Source: Stenotrophomonas bentonitica (lineage in GTDB: Bacteria; Pseudomonadota; Gammaproteobacteria; Xanthomonadales; Xanthomonadaceae). From it: a DNA stretch of 64,000 bases. Where the stretch lies: contig NZ_JAAZUH010000004.1 of assembly GCF_013185915.1 (NCBI RefSeq), positions 62,001-126,000 on the forward strand, given 5' to 3'. The notes below the pieces were generated by a model that made no database searches, was not told the origin of the DNA, and was given only the letters and a program-made list of their open reading frames with translations. A program made the position numbers and the translations under genes. Numbering within the stretch: the stretch's first letter is position 1; each line of letters begins with the position of its first letter. Shown one piece after another: positions 37,801-45,388 of this stretch.

Positions 37801-38649
37801 GTGCAGCGCGTGCACCAGTGCATCACTGCCAGCCAGCGAGGCGGCCACCAGATCGGCCTGGTACTCCATTTCGCGCGACAGGGCACGCTCGGACAGTGCG
37901 ACCACACTGAAGGCGGTGTCCACCAGCGAGCGGATCGCCCAGACCACGAGCGACAGCAGCCAGCCCACCCAGGCGATGCGGAAGTCCGTGCGCGAAAGGC
38001 CGGCCAGGAAGGTATCCAGCGCATCGCGCCGGGCCACCAGCTGGCTGGCGATCTGGTGGGCCACGTACACCCAGCGCCCCACCGCCATCGTGCGCTGCGC
38101 GAAGTGGCCGAACTCATGGCCCAGCACCGCCTTGAACTCGGTCAGGTTCAGCGCATTGACCAGCGCCAGGCCGATGTCCAGGTTCTTGCGCGAGGGCAGC
38201 AGCAGGTTGAACAGCGAAAGGTCGTAGAAGACCCCGGCGTTGACCCGCGAGGACAGATACACCCGCTTGGGCCGGGGCGCGCCGGCCTCGTCGGCCAGGC
38301 GGTGCAGGAACGCGAACAGCTCGGGCTGATCGGCTGGCTTGAGCTCCAGCTCCTTGGAGGCCTGGCCACGCTTGAGGAAGATCAGCCCCTTGGCCATGAA
38401 CGCGGCCAGGAACAGGGCGCACACGCCCACGATGATGTTCACCAGCGTATTGCCACCCTCGCCAGACACGAGCGTGCGGAGTACACGGAACGCGGTCCAG
38501 CCAAACCAGCCCATCAGGGCAAAGTAGGCGGCGGCGAAACTCAGCAGGCCGGCCACCGCAAGCCATGCATGGCGTCGGTACGCGGAGCTGGGTGCGGTCA
38601 ACTGAGCAGGCACGGCCGAAGGCCCCGCCGGATAAAGCGAATCCAACAT
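34828..38649 (-). CDS. Very large M48-family metallopeptidase with C-terminal beta and helical domains
   Basis: The protein has 1273 residues. Two membrane helices (about 33-60 and 68-92) are followed by an M48 protease domain with zinc motif HEFGH (H178, E179, H182) and the downstream ALSREMEYQADLVAASL glutamate-ligand helix. M48 proteins of the HtpX/Ste24 type are 280-450 residues. Here about 800 residues follow: a helical region with conserved cysteines, another hydrophobic segment near residue 770-790 (ASVAAAIVVGVLVFGMH), a beta domain (VTVDGTTVALQPQQSATVDVAPG) and a TPR-like tail. ATG 38649 (MLDSLYPAG) has AGGGGG at 6-bp spacing. The protein is probably anchored in the inner membrane; the substrate is unknown. 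Confidence 0.88.
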   Translation of the reverse strand: MLDSLYPAGPSAVPAQLTAPSSAYRRHAWLAVAGLLSFAAAYFALMGWFGWTAFRVLRTLVSGEGGNTLVNIIVGVCALFLAAFMAKGLIFLKRGQASKELELKPADQPELFAFLHRLADEAGAPRPKRVYLSSRVNAGVFYDLSLFNLLLPSRKNLDIGLALVNALNLTEFKAVLGHEFGHFAQRTMAVGRWVYVAHQIASQLVARRDALDTFLAGLSRTDFRIAWVGWLLSLVVWAIRSLVDTAFSVVALSERALSREMEYQADLVAASLAGSDALVHALHRLGAADEAWDRSVAFASREFEAGRAVADLFAVQTRMLANLRRVSPDPLYADPPQLPESDREQHRVFRSAMVRVPQMWSTHPANADRENNLKRRYVAAAIDERPAMLLFRDADALRHQITRDMLRETPPAFADGAETLSRLDAEFDIRAMHQRYQGTYLRRSFVRGVATPAELFLRTLTPLDNTEVRERIAGLYAARHGQALQQLRVLEEERATLDAARLGHLRASGNRVHWRGQVLDARRLGPAIAALDAEIAPLRQAVVQHDQECRSLHRLAARRSSEGWEAVLEGQVALLHFCEHVEADLRDVYGVFVNTLHVVTADKRVSDKEMRRLLGDADRVQRALGFIYDRAGDCVVDATVIEHGGQPLAQALGELGLLGPSQQNINDWVQRAGGWVAHTCGALSLLRAATLEALLANEDAVVGRLDSGEAAPAAPTPSRVPTGYPVLVPGQERKLQTKLGWWDRFQTADGWAASIVRASVAAAIVVGVLVFGMHTGTATVSLYNGLATAVRVTVDGTTVALQPQQSATVDVAPGTAHKVVTHSADGQLIESFDSERMPGRSHFTYNVAGAAPLVEWTAVYGGAEGGPDRKLGAQRWSATDADVVLETPPTSISTKHGSGGTRSVLTAMGDLSPQQQLGFVNSDEQRAAMVMAHARWDAPGSRHLTTWLSAAAMYSDNMPGLIADRLTRYPEDVATLRMEQELGDGQAHEAVCDRQRQMSERKPASSGLAYLAVRCMADGPEQDEAFFAGHRRWPQEPWFALATGYVLAARSDWAGANEVLSKSAMSPQTAEFVAPELARIKRMLGASQGEIESLASQSAYLTNMLALDSGEATGSPYDAYLPLGRGEYKQALDLAQADADLLPRMVRLVAASDGASADVAEKALGLPAEAGADTDSTWSMWALALRHGRDEAAWREKVLATDPDEAARMVAFVDAVRANASVQQAEAVLGHVNPSNRGYAYTVAAVVRGQSCPQVWREGAKRLLFGSERPHLM

Positions 38650-38817
38650 GATCATCCCCCTGTTGTAATGCCCCGCGCGGTCCCCCCGGACATGGCGCGG
38701 AACGTACCCGGCGTCATGCCCGGTCCCGGGGCGATTGTGCACTTTGTGGGGCGGGTGGGATATACCCCTGCTCAGATAATCAGCCGGAATGAATCTCGCC
38801 AGCGCAAGGAAGGTTCC

Positions 38818-39054
38818 TTACCCGAATCCAATCTGATGCGCGGTTCGAAGCCACGTCGCATCAGTGGGGCCCTTGAACCCAACCACCGCATCAACACCGC
38901 AGCGCGGGCACAGCGCGGTCTGACCCTGGTCCTCACCGTCGCACCATTCTTCAACAGCGCTCGGCGGAAACTCCGAAAAGCAGTAGTAGCAGGCCGCTAC
39001 ATCGCTTGCCAGCAGCGCTTCGCGGTGCATGGATGATTCGCAGGTTCTTACCAC
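38818..39054 (-). CDS. Small zinc-ribbon protein
   Basis: This 78-residue protein carries two CxxC pairs: ACYYCFSEFPPSAVEEWCDG and TALCPRCGVDAVVG. This pattern matches a small cytoplasmic protein family of unknown role that often has the EEWxDxxxTALCPxCGxDxVIG form. Zinc binding by the four cysteines is likely. The start codon is uncertain because several ATGs occur in the first 25 codons. It is transcribed in the same direction as the next gene upstream, 45 bp away, and may be cotranscribed. Confidence 0.75.
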   Translation of the reverse strand: MVRTCESSMHREALLASDVAACYYCFSEFPPSAVEEWCDGEDQGQTALCPRCGVDAVVGFKGPTDATWLRTAHQIGFG

Positions 39055-39099
39055 TGTGTCGTCTCCAAGGTTCGGAAGTGGAAACTGCCCGGGGACCTG

Positions 39100-39561
39100 T
39101 CACCGAATCAGGTCGAACTTGTCCACAGCGACGGCTATTGCCGTAACCACGCCAAGAGCCAGGTAGAGCCACGGGCGAGCCCTCGCTTCGGACGCATGCG
39201 GCTTTTTCGGGCGCATCATTCGCCACCACCCAATGCAAAGGACGACCGAAACGAAGCCAAAAAATCCGACAAGAAAGGCATCCATCTGCACTTCGTCCAT
39301 CGGAAGGCCCAGCGCGATCATGGTCAGCAGGGAAACAATCAAGCTGGTAATAACCACCAGGGCACTCCACGGGGAGCCTTGGGAGACACTGACGCCTTGT
39401 TCGTACGCGAGGGCTGAGGCGACCAGGAACGGCCAGGCAAAACTCAATGCCCAGAATATGTTCGGTGAGCTCACTGGATTGCTCCATATCAGTCGGAGCA
39501 GGATCAAGGTAAAGAGCGCGCCCAACCCAGCTCTGAAGAACCTATTGCCCAACACTTTCAT
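39100..39561 (-). CDS. Integral membrane protein of unknown function
   Basis: This 153-residue protein has five hydrophobic segments: FFRAGLGALFTLILLRLIW, NIFWALSFAWPFLVASALAY, SALVVITSLIVSLLTMIALG, FLVGFFGFVSVVLCIGWW and LYLALGVVTAIAVAV. Short charged loops separate them, including RMMRPKKPHASEARARP. I do not recognise a family. Its start overlaps the stop of the gene upstream (ATGA), so the two are coupled; the zinc-ribbon gene is downstream by 45 bp. Confidence 0.72.
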   Translation of the reverse strand: MKVLGNRFFRAGLGALFTLILLRLIWSNPVSSPNIFWALSFAWPFLVASALAYEQGVSVSQGSPWSALVVITSLIVSLLTMIALGLPMDEVQMDAFLVGFFGFVSVVLCIGWWRMMRPKKPHASEARARPWLYLALGVVTAIAVAVDKFDLIR

Positions 39562-39851
39562 TTGCCATCCTGCCGCCGAAGCTGCAGCACGATAGCTGCG
39601 CCCACTTCCACGCGTTGTTCGACTGAAGGGACTGAGAGAACTGCGGGCGCAGAAACAGGGTGGACTCGGGCAATGGACGCGACTGCCTCGAAACTCGCCG
39701 GCTGCGATACCAGTATCGAGACGGCGTTGCCGGACGTCGAGCGCTTGTGATGCAGGAGTTCAGCGTATGAACAGGAGAGCGTCAGAATCTGGATAGCTGG
39801 GCGTGCTCCTCGAAACGTCTCAATCTCGACTTCAATGACACTGATGTCCAT
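39558..39851 (-). CDS. Small hypothetical protein coupled to a membrane-protein gene
   Basis: It is a 97-residue soluble protein, beginning MDISVIEVEIETFRGARPAI and ending VEVGAAIVLQLRRQDGK. Strand-rich composition and an internal CSYAELLHHKRSTS segment are all I can note. Start at ATG 39851 has GGGGACTCCAG upstream. The open frame reaches 39911, but those extra residues have no coding feel. Its stop overlaps the start of the membrane-protein gene by 4 bp, so the pair is probably one unit. Confidence 0.6.
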   Translation of the reverse strand: MDISVIEVEIETFRGARPAIQILTLSCSYAELLHHKRSTSGNAVSILVSQPASFEAVASIARVHPVSAPAVLSVPSVEQRVEVGAAIVLQLRRQDGK

Positions 39852-39926
39852 CTGGAGTCCCCGTCCATGATCCCAACAACTTCTGTCGTGCCAAAACCGC
39901 AGGCCCGCCAAGCAAGTGGATGTTCG

Positions 39927-41039
39927 CTACCGCATCCCGCACGTCGCCCCAACACACGCCCCACTCTCAACAAACCGAACCTCTGAATGCCCGGGATCTC
40001 CCGTCGGAGCCGCTACGCCGGGGGCCACGAAGAAGGTGGCCGAGTGAGCACCATACAGACCTGCGGGAATGGCAAACGGCTTCACCACCGTATAGCTGCG
40101 GTAAGGCACGCTTTGTCCCTTCATCGCATTGGCTCCTTCGATGCGCGGAATGTCCGGCGCCCCCATGTCTCGCCTCGCTGCCGCTTCCCAGGCGCGCAGG
40201 TCCGAGAGTGTCGTCGGGCGCAGGATGCCGCTGCGCATCGCCGCGTCGATACCGGCCTGCCCAGCGGGTGGGGTGTCCTTCAACTGGAAGTCTTCCACCG
40301 GCTTGGCCGAAGCATCGGTCACCAGCCGCGCCCCCGGCGGGATCTGGCCGATGATCGCCTTGCCATCGCGCGCCTCGTACGCCACGTCCACCGGGCGACC
40401 GAACACCTCGCGTGCCAACGGGTTGAGCTTGGCCGACCCCTCGCCGCCCACATAGGCATGAGCGCAGGGGCCCCGGTCCTCATACGAACTCACCAACAGC
40501 GGCAGGTCTGCGGGAAGACCAATTACCTGCTGACGGTGATAGCCGGTGACAACCACAGCCGCAATCTGCGTGCCCCCCGTCCAGCCAACGCTCCACACCG
40601 TGGGTTCGTAGGCGCCCAGTAACAGCACCACAGGCACGTTGGGTTCATGCACCGCCACCTGCATGGTAGTGGCCTGGTGACCACTCTGGTCGATCTGGAA
40701 GTTGGACTCCTTGCCGCCGTAGGCTCCCGCCGCGTAAACCTTGGCGTTGGCCGGCATGACCAGACCTTCGATGCGGCAGTGGCTGGCCGGCGAGGGCGCC
40801 GCCGCAGAAGGCGCTTCGAAGGCAAAAGGCTTGGTTTCCCGGGCCGGGTCGGCAGCCACCGGGACAGTTGTATCCGGTTCGACCTGGGGTGATGGTCCAG
40901 CGGTGCCGGCGTCGGAACGATCGCCCGCGGAGGGCTGTACGTGTGGCTCCGACAGCGGAGGCTCGGTGCAGGCGGCCAGAAGCAGCATGACAGCCACGGC
41001 AATCCACGGACGGATGGACACCTGCTCGTTGCGCTTCAT
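39927..41039 (-). CDS. Lipoprotein of unknown function
   Basis: This 370-residue protein starts MKRNEQVSIRPWIAVAVMLLLAAC; lipobox LAAC places the lipidated cysteine at about residue 24. A proline/alanine-rich spacer follows (about 30-80), then a folded part with HCRIEGLVMPANAKVYAAGAY, QIAAVVVTGYHRQQVIGLP and a C-terminal region with FFVAPGVAAPTGDPG and paired cysteines (GACVGATCGMR). It probably faces the periplasm or the outer surface. No family is recognised. It is divergent from the DUF5329 gene with 72 bp between. Confidence 0.75.
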   Translation of the reverse strand: MKRNEQVSIRPWIAVAVMLLLAACTEPPLSEPHVQPSAGDRSDAGTAGPSPQVEPDTTVPVAADPARETKPFAFEAPSAAAPSPASHCRIEGLVMPANAKVYAAGAYGGKESNFQIDQSGHQATTMQVAVHEPNVPVVLLLGAYEPTVWSVGWTGGTQIAAVVVTGYHRQQVIGLPADLPLLVSSYEDRGPCAHAYVGGEGSAKLNPLAREVFGRPVDVAYEARDGKAIIGQIPPGARLVTDASAKPVEDFQLKDTPPAGQAGIDAAMRSGILRPTTLSDLRAWEAAARRDMGAPDIPRIEGANAMKGQSVPYRSYTVVKPFAIPAGLYGAHSATFFVAPGVAAPTGDPGHSEVRFVESGACVGATCGMR

Positions 41040-41111
41040 GCGTGATCCTTCACCTGCGATGCGAGAAGTAGAACATTATCCGATTCAGGCATGTCTGGCG
41101 GAGCGAACCCG

Positions 41112-41474
41112 ATGAACATCAGATTGATCCTGCCCCTGGCGGTCCTGGCGCTGGTCGGCAATGCGACGGCCGCGCCCAGCGAGACCGCGCGCCGCGAAAT
41201 CGCTTCGTTGATCGGCGCGCTGGACGGTTCGACCTGCCGCTTCCAGCGCAACGGCAGCTGGCACGATGCTGCCGAAGCCCGGGCGCACCTGCAGCGCAAG
41301 TACGACTACCTGCTCAAGAAGGACAAGGTGGATACCGCCGAGCAGTTCATCGAGCGGGCGGCCAGCCGCAGCAGCATCAGCGGCAAGCCCTACCGGATCG
41401 CCTGCCCGGGGCAGCCCGAGCAGAGTGCGGCGTCGTGGTTTGGCGCGCGGCTGCAGGCGCTGCGGGCGCGCTGA
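41112..41474 (+). CDS. DUF5329-family secreted protein
   Basis: This 120-residue protein has a signal peptide (MNIRLILPLAVLALVGNATA) and the DUF5329 core EIASLIGALDGSTCRFQRNGSW, AEARAHLQRKYDYLLKKD and ISGKPYRIACPGQ, with two cysteines that can pair in the periplasm. The family is uncharacterised. Start at ATG 41112 gives a clean signal peptide. It converges on the SymE-like gene with 13 bp between the stops. Confidence 0.85.
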   Translation: MNIRLILPLAVLALVGNATAAPSETARREIASLIGALDGSTCRFQRNGSWHDAAEARAHLQRKYDYLLKKDKVDTAEQFIERAASRSSISGKPYRIACPGQPEQSAASWFGARLQALRAR

Positions 41475-41487
41475 ACCCGCGCTTCTT

Positions 41488-41799
41488 TCAGTCCGCGACT
41501 TCGCCGTATCTCACAGCGAGCACTTTGGCATTTTCGGGCGGCGCATCGCGCCAGTTCGGCCTCACCGTGATTTCGTCGATCCTGCCCTCGATCCTGATCT
41601 CCGACCCTACCTCGAAGCCCAGGCCACGCAGCCAGGCGCCGCGGATCATCACGAAGGGGATGGGGCCGTACTCGTCGCGGTCGAGGGCGTTGATCTGCGG
41701 TACGGCGCGCACGCTGCGGAGCTGTACGGCCTTCAAGGTCTCGTCGCGGGGAGTGAGTCGGTTGTCGTCCGGGTGAACCTGCTTCAAGTTCGCGTTCAT
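41488..41799 (-). CDS. SymE-like toxin (type I toxin-antitoxin family)
   Basis: This 103-residue protein has a C-terminal SymE domain: VRAVPQINALDRDEYGPIPF, then MIRGAWLRGLGFEVGSEIRIEGRIDEITVRP. The LRGxWLxxxGFxxGxxIxI motif resembles that of SymE from E. coli, which is SOS-induced and controlled by the antisense RNA SymR. The start at ATG 41799 follows GGAGGT at 6-bp spacing. That ribosome-binding site can pair with an upstream ACCTCC, so translation may be hidden in the mRNA. No LexA box of the TTAG-N6-TACTA form was found nearby, and whether an antisense RNA exists cannot be read by eye. Confidence 0.75.
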   Translation of the reverse strand: MNANLKQVHPDDNRLTPRDETLKAVQLRSVRAVPQINALDRDEYGPIPFVMIRGAWLRGLGFEVGSEIRIEGRIDEITVRPNWRDAPPENAKVLAVRYGEVAD

Positions 41800-42126
41800 G
41801 GATGTACCTCCAATTCCAACGGGGAATGGCCCTCGCCGGTAAGGGCGAGGGCGTCGGGAGGTCAAAAACCGAAAGCAACCGATCGGCGGGCGTATTCCCC
41901 CGTGGAGGGTCTTGTATTAGCCGCCCTCCCGACATGGGTTATCCACAAGTTTGGTTGCTTTGGAGTTTTTGCGCTCCGGCGCGAACCTTGCGGAGATCGA
42001 GCGGGAAACACAAAGCGTTTGTTTCTGTTGATTTTTCCGTTTCGATAGACGGCGCCTACTGATTGACGCGTCTGACCCGCGCAGCATCCCGAATGCTGTA
42101 TTCACATGTGAACGCGGTCGCAGTTC
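41800..42126. other. 327-bp gene-free region upstream of the SymE-like gene
   Basis: No credible gene is present. The part next to the SymE-like gene holds its ribosome-binding site and a 9-bp hairpin (41829-41837 with 41844-41852). Further left-to-right are a GGAGGG/CCCTCC pair (41904-41909 and 41924-41929) and a stretch with several short palindromic segments, including GGAG...CTCC near 41961. The composition is somewhat AT-richer than the coding regions around it. A cis-antisense RNA to symE could lie here. Confidence 0.6.
41806..41862 (-). promoter_or_regulatory. Possible mRNA fold hiding the ribosome-binding site of the SymE-like gene
   Basis: In minus-strand orientation the ribosome-binding site GGAGGT (41811-41806) is complementary to ACCTCC (41862-41857), enclosing a 9-bp stem (GCCCTCGCC/GGCGAGGGC with loop of six). 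The pairing would block translation until opened, for example by an antisense RNA. Confidence 0.45.
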
Positions 42127-42837
42127 TTACCCAGCCCCAAACAGCGTCTGCGCGTTCTGGAACAGGATCCAGCTTGTCGCAATGAACTTGTCCCCGCCCT
42201 CGGGGCGGTTCCCCCGGTGGGTGTGCGTGAAGGCCGTGGGTGCAATCAACAGGCTGCCGGTGCGCGGTGCGATCTTCCGTTCCTGGAACAGGAACTCGGT
42301 CTCCCCCGCTTCGAATTCATCGTTGAGGTACAGCGTCCACAGCAGGTGGCGATGCAGGGTTTCACCGGCCGGATCGCGCGGATACAGCTCGCAATGCCAG
42401 TAGGGGTAGCCGCCCTCGCCTGCCGCATACCACTGCAGGTTGATGGCGCCCGGGCGCAGGCACGTACGGGCCAGTTCGGAAAGCGCGTTGTCGTCCATGC
42501 CGGGGAAATCCTCGGCGCGCAGGCGACGTGCGGTGCCATCGTTGTCTTGCACCTGCAACATGAGCGGGGAAATCAGCGCCTGTGGATAACGGCGTAGATA
42601 ACTCAAAACCCCGCTGAATACTGCCTGCTGCAGCTGGATTTCCACCTGGCGCCATTCCGGGCGCCCGCTGATGCGGAGATCCTTGCTGTGCTTGAGTTCC
42701 GGGAAGACGCCGCTGCCAACTTCGCCAGGCAACAACTGTGCGCTGGCTCGCATCTGGGCCTGGATCGCGGCGCAGGCGTCGGCGGGAATGGCGTTGTGGA
42801 TTACTTCGATGAAGTCGCGCGGTGTTTCGGCCGTCAT
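42127..42837 (-). CDS. 2-oxoglutarate/Fe(II)-dependent oxygenase
   Basis: This 236-residue protein has the double-stranded beta-helix iron-binding pattern: INLQWYAAGEGGYPYWHCELYPRD contains the HxE/D pair, LHRHLLWTLYLNDEFEAGETEF follows, and TAFTHTHRGNRPEGGDKFIATSWILF carries the distal histidine and the arginine that binds 2-oxoglutarate. Such proteins hydroxylate proteins, nucleic acids or small molecules, so the substrate is open. The start at ATG 42837 (MTAETPRDFIE) is chosen by family length; the open frame upstream is not protein-like. It is followed upstream by fbp on the same strand. Confidence 0.82.
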   Translation of the reverse strand: MTAETPRDFIEVIHNAIPADACAAIQAQMRASAQLLPGEVGSGVFPELKHSKDLRISGRPEWRQVEIQLQQAVFSGVLSYLRRYPQALISPLMLQVQDNDGTARRLRAEDFPGMDDNALSELARTCLRPGAINLQWYAAGEGGYPYWHCELYPRDPAGETLHRHLLWTLYLNDEFEAGETEFLFQERKIAPRTGSLLIAPTAFTHTHRGNRPEGGDKFIATSWILFQNAQTLFGAG

Positions 42838-42890
42838 GGGGTCATCCGTGGGCGTTTGAGCCCGATGGTGACCTGTGTTGGTGCATGTGT

Positions 42891-42918
42891 CACCCCGTTG
42901 CCATGTGGCAACGGGGTG
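42891..42918 (-). terminator. Hairpin downstream of fbp
   Basis: CACCCCGTTGCC (42891-42902) pairs perfectly with GGCAACGGGGTG (42907-42918) over 12 bp, loop of four. It lies 8 bases after the fbp stop codon on the minus strand. No T-tract follows, so it may be a Rho-assisted or processing structure. Confidence 0.55.
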
Positions 42919-42926
42919 GCGCGCGG

Positions 42927-43940
42927 TCAGGCCTGCGCGTCGTGCTCGCGGTGGTAACGGGTGGCTTCGGCCACTTCGTTGCGCGAACCCAGGAACACCG
43001 GCACGCGCTGGTGCAGCTGGTCCGGCTGGATGTCCAGGATGCGCTCGCGGCCGGTGGTGGCGGCGCCGCCGGCCTGTTCCACCAGCAGGCCCATCGGGTT
43101 GGCTTCGTACATCAGGCGCAGCTTGCCGGCCTTGCCGGGGTCCTTCTTGTCCCACGGGTAGATGAAGATGCCGCCGCGGGTGAGGATGCGGTGCACGTCC
43201 GCCACCATGCTGGCGATCCAGCGCATGTTGAAGTTCTTGCCGCGCGCGCCTTCCTTGCCGGCCAGCAGGTCCTGCACGTAGCCCTGCATGGGGGCTTCCC
43301 AGTGGCGCTGGTTGGACATGTTGATGGCGAATTCCTGGGTGTCTTCGGGAATCTGCATGCCGCGCTGGGTCAGCACGAACTCGCCGGTTTCACGGTCCAG
43401 GGTGAACGAGTGGGTGCCGTGGCCGGTGGTCAGCACCATCTGGGTGCTGGGGCCGTAGATGCAGTAGCCGGCGGCGATCTGGGCAGTGCCCGGCTGCAGG
43501 AAACTGGCGTCGGTGGGCTGCTCGGTGCCGGCCGGGCTGCGAAGCACCGAGAAGATGGTGCCGACCGAGACGTTCACGTCGATGTTGGAGCTGCCGTCCA
43601 GGGGATCGAACAGGAGCAGGAAGTCGCCGCGCGGGTAGGTGTCCGGCACCGGCTGGCAGTGGTCCATTTCCTCGGAGGCGCAGGCGGCGAGGTGGCCGCC
43701 CCAGGCGTTGGCTTCGAGCAGGATCTCGTTGCTGATGACGTCCAGCTTCTTCTGCGCTTCGCCCTGTACGTTGCCGGTGCCTGCATCGCCGAGTACGCCG
43801 CCCAGCGCGCCCTTGCTGACCGCGATGGAGATGTTGGTGCAGGCGCGGCCCACCACTGCAATGAGCTGGCGCAGGTCGGCGTTGATGCGGCCGGCGTGCT
43901 GCTCTTCGATGAGGTACCGGGTAAGCGACGTACGGGACAT
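42927..43940 (-). CDS. fbp: Fructose-1,6-bisphosphatase class I
   Basis: It hydrolyses fructose 1,6-bisphosphate in gluconeogenesis. The 337-residue protein has the class I signature [23 protein letters not shown] with the metal-binding aspartates, the preceding [15 protein letters not shown] site, [13 protein letters not shown] and [29 protein letters not shown]. Length and motifs are canonical. The gene sits alone on the minus strand, with a hairpin at its 3' end and the 2OG-Fe oxygenase gene downstream. Confidence 0.97.
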   Translation of the reverse strand: MSRTSLTRYLIEEQHAGRINADLRQLIAVVGRACTNISIAVSKGALGGVLGDAGTGNVQGEAQKKLDVISNEILLEANAWGGHLAACASEEMDHCQPVPDTYPRGDFLLLFDPLDGSSNIDVNVSVGTIFSVLRSPAGTEQPTDASFLQPGTAQIAAGYCIYGPSTQMVLTTGHGTHSFTLDRETGEFVLTQRGMQIPEDTQEFAINMSNQRHWEAPMQGYVQDLLAGKEGARGKNFNMRWIASMVADVHRILTRGGIFIYPWDKKDPGKAGKLRLMYEANPMGLLVEQAGGAATTGRERILDIQPDQLHQRVPVFLGSRNEVAEATRYHREHDAQA

Positions 43941-44042
43941 GGAATGGCTGCCAAAGACATTTCGGGGGCCGTATTGTGGCCCGTCGGTGGCGGTATTACG
44001 AGGCAGGTTTTTTCGTAAACGGTTTCATGGCCACCAGATACA

Positions 44043-44069
44043 ACAACGGCCGCACTGGGCGGCCGTTGT
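44043..44069 (-). terminator. Terminator-like hairpin downstream of the aromatic aminotransferase gene
   Basis: An 11-bp perfect stem (44043-44053 with 44059-44069, loop of five) lies 19 bases after the minus-strand stop codon. Read on the minus strand the stem is followed by TTGTATC, a weak T-rich tail. It is probably an intrinsic terminator. Confidence 0.7.
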
Positions 44070-44088
44070 GTTCAAACCGTTACGAAGC

Positions 44089-45291
44089 TCAGCCCTTGGC
44101 GACGGTCGCCACGGCCTTGGCCACGTATTCCAGGTTGCCCTGGTTGAGCGCGGCCACGCAGATGCGGCCGGTGCCCACGGCGTAGATGCCGTACTCGTCG
44201 CGCAGGCGTTCCACCTGCGGGCGGCTCAGGCCCGAGTACGAGAACATGCCGGCCTGGTCGTTGATGAAGGCGAACTCCGGTGCACCGGCGGCCACCAGCT
44301 TGTCCACCAGGCCGTGGCGCAGGGCGTGGATGCGCTCGCGCATTTCGGTCAGTTCCTGCTCCCACAGCTGGCGCAGCTCGGGGCTGGTCAGCACGCCGGC
44401 CACCAGTGCAGCGCCGTGGTTGGACGGGCTGGAATAGATGGTGCGGATGATGCGCTTGACCTGCGACTGCACGGCCTTGGCCGCGTCAGCGGTGGGCGCC
44501 ACGATCGACAGCGCGCCAATGCGTTCGCCGTACAGCGAGAACGACTTGGAGTACGAGTTGGCGACCACGAAGCTGTCGATGCCGGCCTCGGCAATGATGC
44601 GCACGGCCGCGCCGTCCTGCTCGATGCCCTTGTCGAAGCCCTGGTAGGCCATGTCGATGAAGGGGAACAGCTGGCGTTCCTTCAGCAGCTCGGCCACCTG
44701 CTTCCACTGGGCCACGGTGAGGTCGGCGCCGGTGGGGTTGTGGCAGCAGGCGTGCAGCAGCACCACGGTGCCCGGCTGCAGCTTGTTCAGGTCGGCGACC
44801 ATGGCGTCGAAATCCACGCCGTGGGTCTTCGGGTCGAAGTAGCTGTATTCCACGACCTCGAAGCCGGCCGCGCCGAACACCGCGCGGTGGTTTTCCCAGC
44901 TGGGGTTGCTGATGGCGATGGTGGCGTGCGGCAGCAGGCGGTGCAGCAGGTCCGCGCCAACGCGCAGGGCGCCGCTGCCACCGATGGTCTGCGAGGTCGC
45001 CACGCGGCCGGCAGCCAGCAGCGGGGAGTCTTTGCCGAACACCAGTTCGCGGGTGGCCTGGTTGTAGGCGGGCAGGCCGTCGATGGGCAGGTAGCCGCGC
45101 GGCTTGGCTTCGTTGGCCAGCTGCTGCTCGATCTGCTTCACGGCGCGAAGCAGCGGAATACGGCCGCTTTCGTCGTAGTAGATGCCCACGCCCAGGTTGA
45201 CCTTGGTGGGTCGGCTGTCGGCGTTGTACGCTTCGGTCAGACCCAGGATCGGGTCGCCCGGGACCAGTTCCACATTTGCAAAGAAGGACAC
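44089..45291 (-). CDS. tyrB: Aromatic amino acid aminotransferase
   Basis: This 400-residue aspartate/tyrosine aminotransferase of fold type I transfers amino groups between aromatic or acidic amino acids and 2-oxoglutarate. PLP lysine K249 lies in VVANSYSKSFSLYGERIG; LLHACCHNPTGADLT and FPFIDMAYQGFDKG are canonical, and the C-terminus has GRICVAALNQGN. The start is GTG at 45291 (VSFFANVELVPGDPILGL); family members begin here. The open frame reaches 45543, but nothing upstream is family-like. The divergent TonB receptor pseudogene begins about 100 bp away. Confidence 0.93.
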   Translation of the reverse strand: MSFFANVELVPGDPILGLTEAYNADSRPTKVNLGVGIYYDESGRIPLLRAVKQIEQQLANEAKPRGYLPIDGLPAYNQATRELVFGKDSPLLAAGRVATSQTIGGSGALRVGADLLHRLLPHATIAISNPSWENHRAVFGAAGFEVVEYSYFDPKTHGVDFDAMVADLNKLQPGTVVLLHACCHNPTGADLTVAQWKQVAELLKERQLFPFIDMAYQGFDKGIEQDGAAVRIIAEAGIDSFVVANSYSKSFSLYGERIGALSIVAPTADAAKAVQSQVKRIIRTIYSSPSNHGAALVAGVLTSPELRQLWEQELTEMRERIHALRHGLVDKLVAAGAPEFAFINDQAGMFSYSGLSRPQVERLRDEYGIYAVGTGRICVAALNQGNLEYVAKAVATVAKG

Positions 45292-45388
45292 GGCGGTACT
45301 CTTTCGATGACGGAGGGGGGGACCGCATCGTAACAAAGCCGCAGCGGGGGCGCGGCGCCTGCCGTCACGTTGAAGTCCGTACCCTGTC

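Noticed and set aside
41866..42126. A small protein gene in the gap upstream of symE
   Set aside because: The short frames present lack ribosome-binding sites and coding character; the region reads better as regulatory or RNA-bearing.
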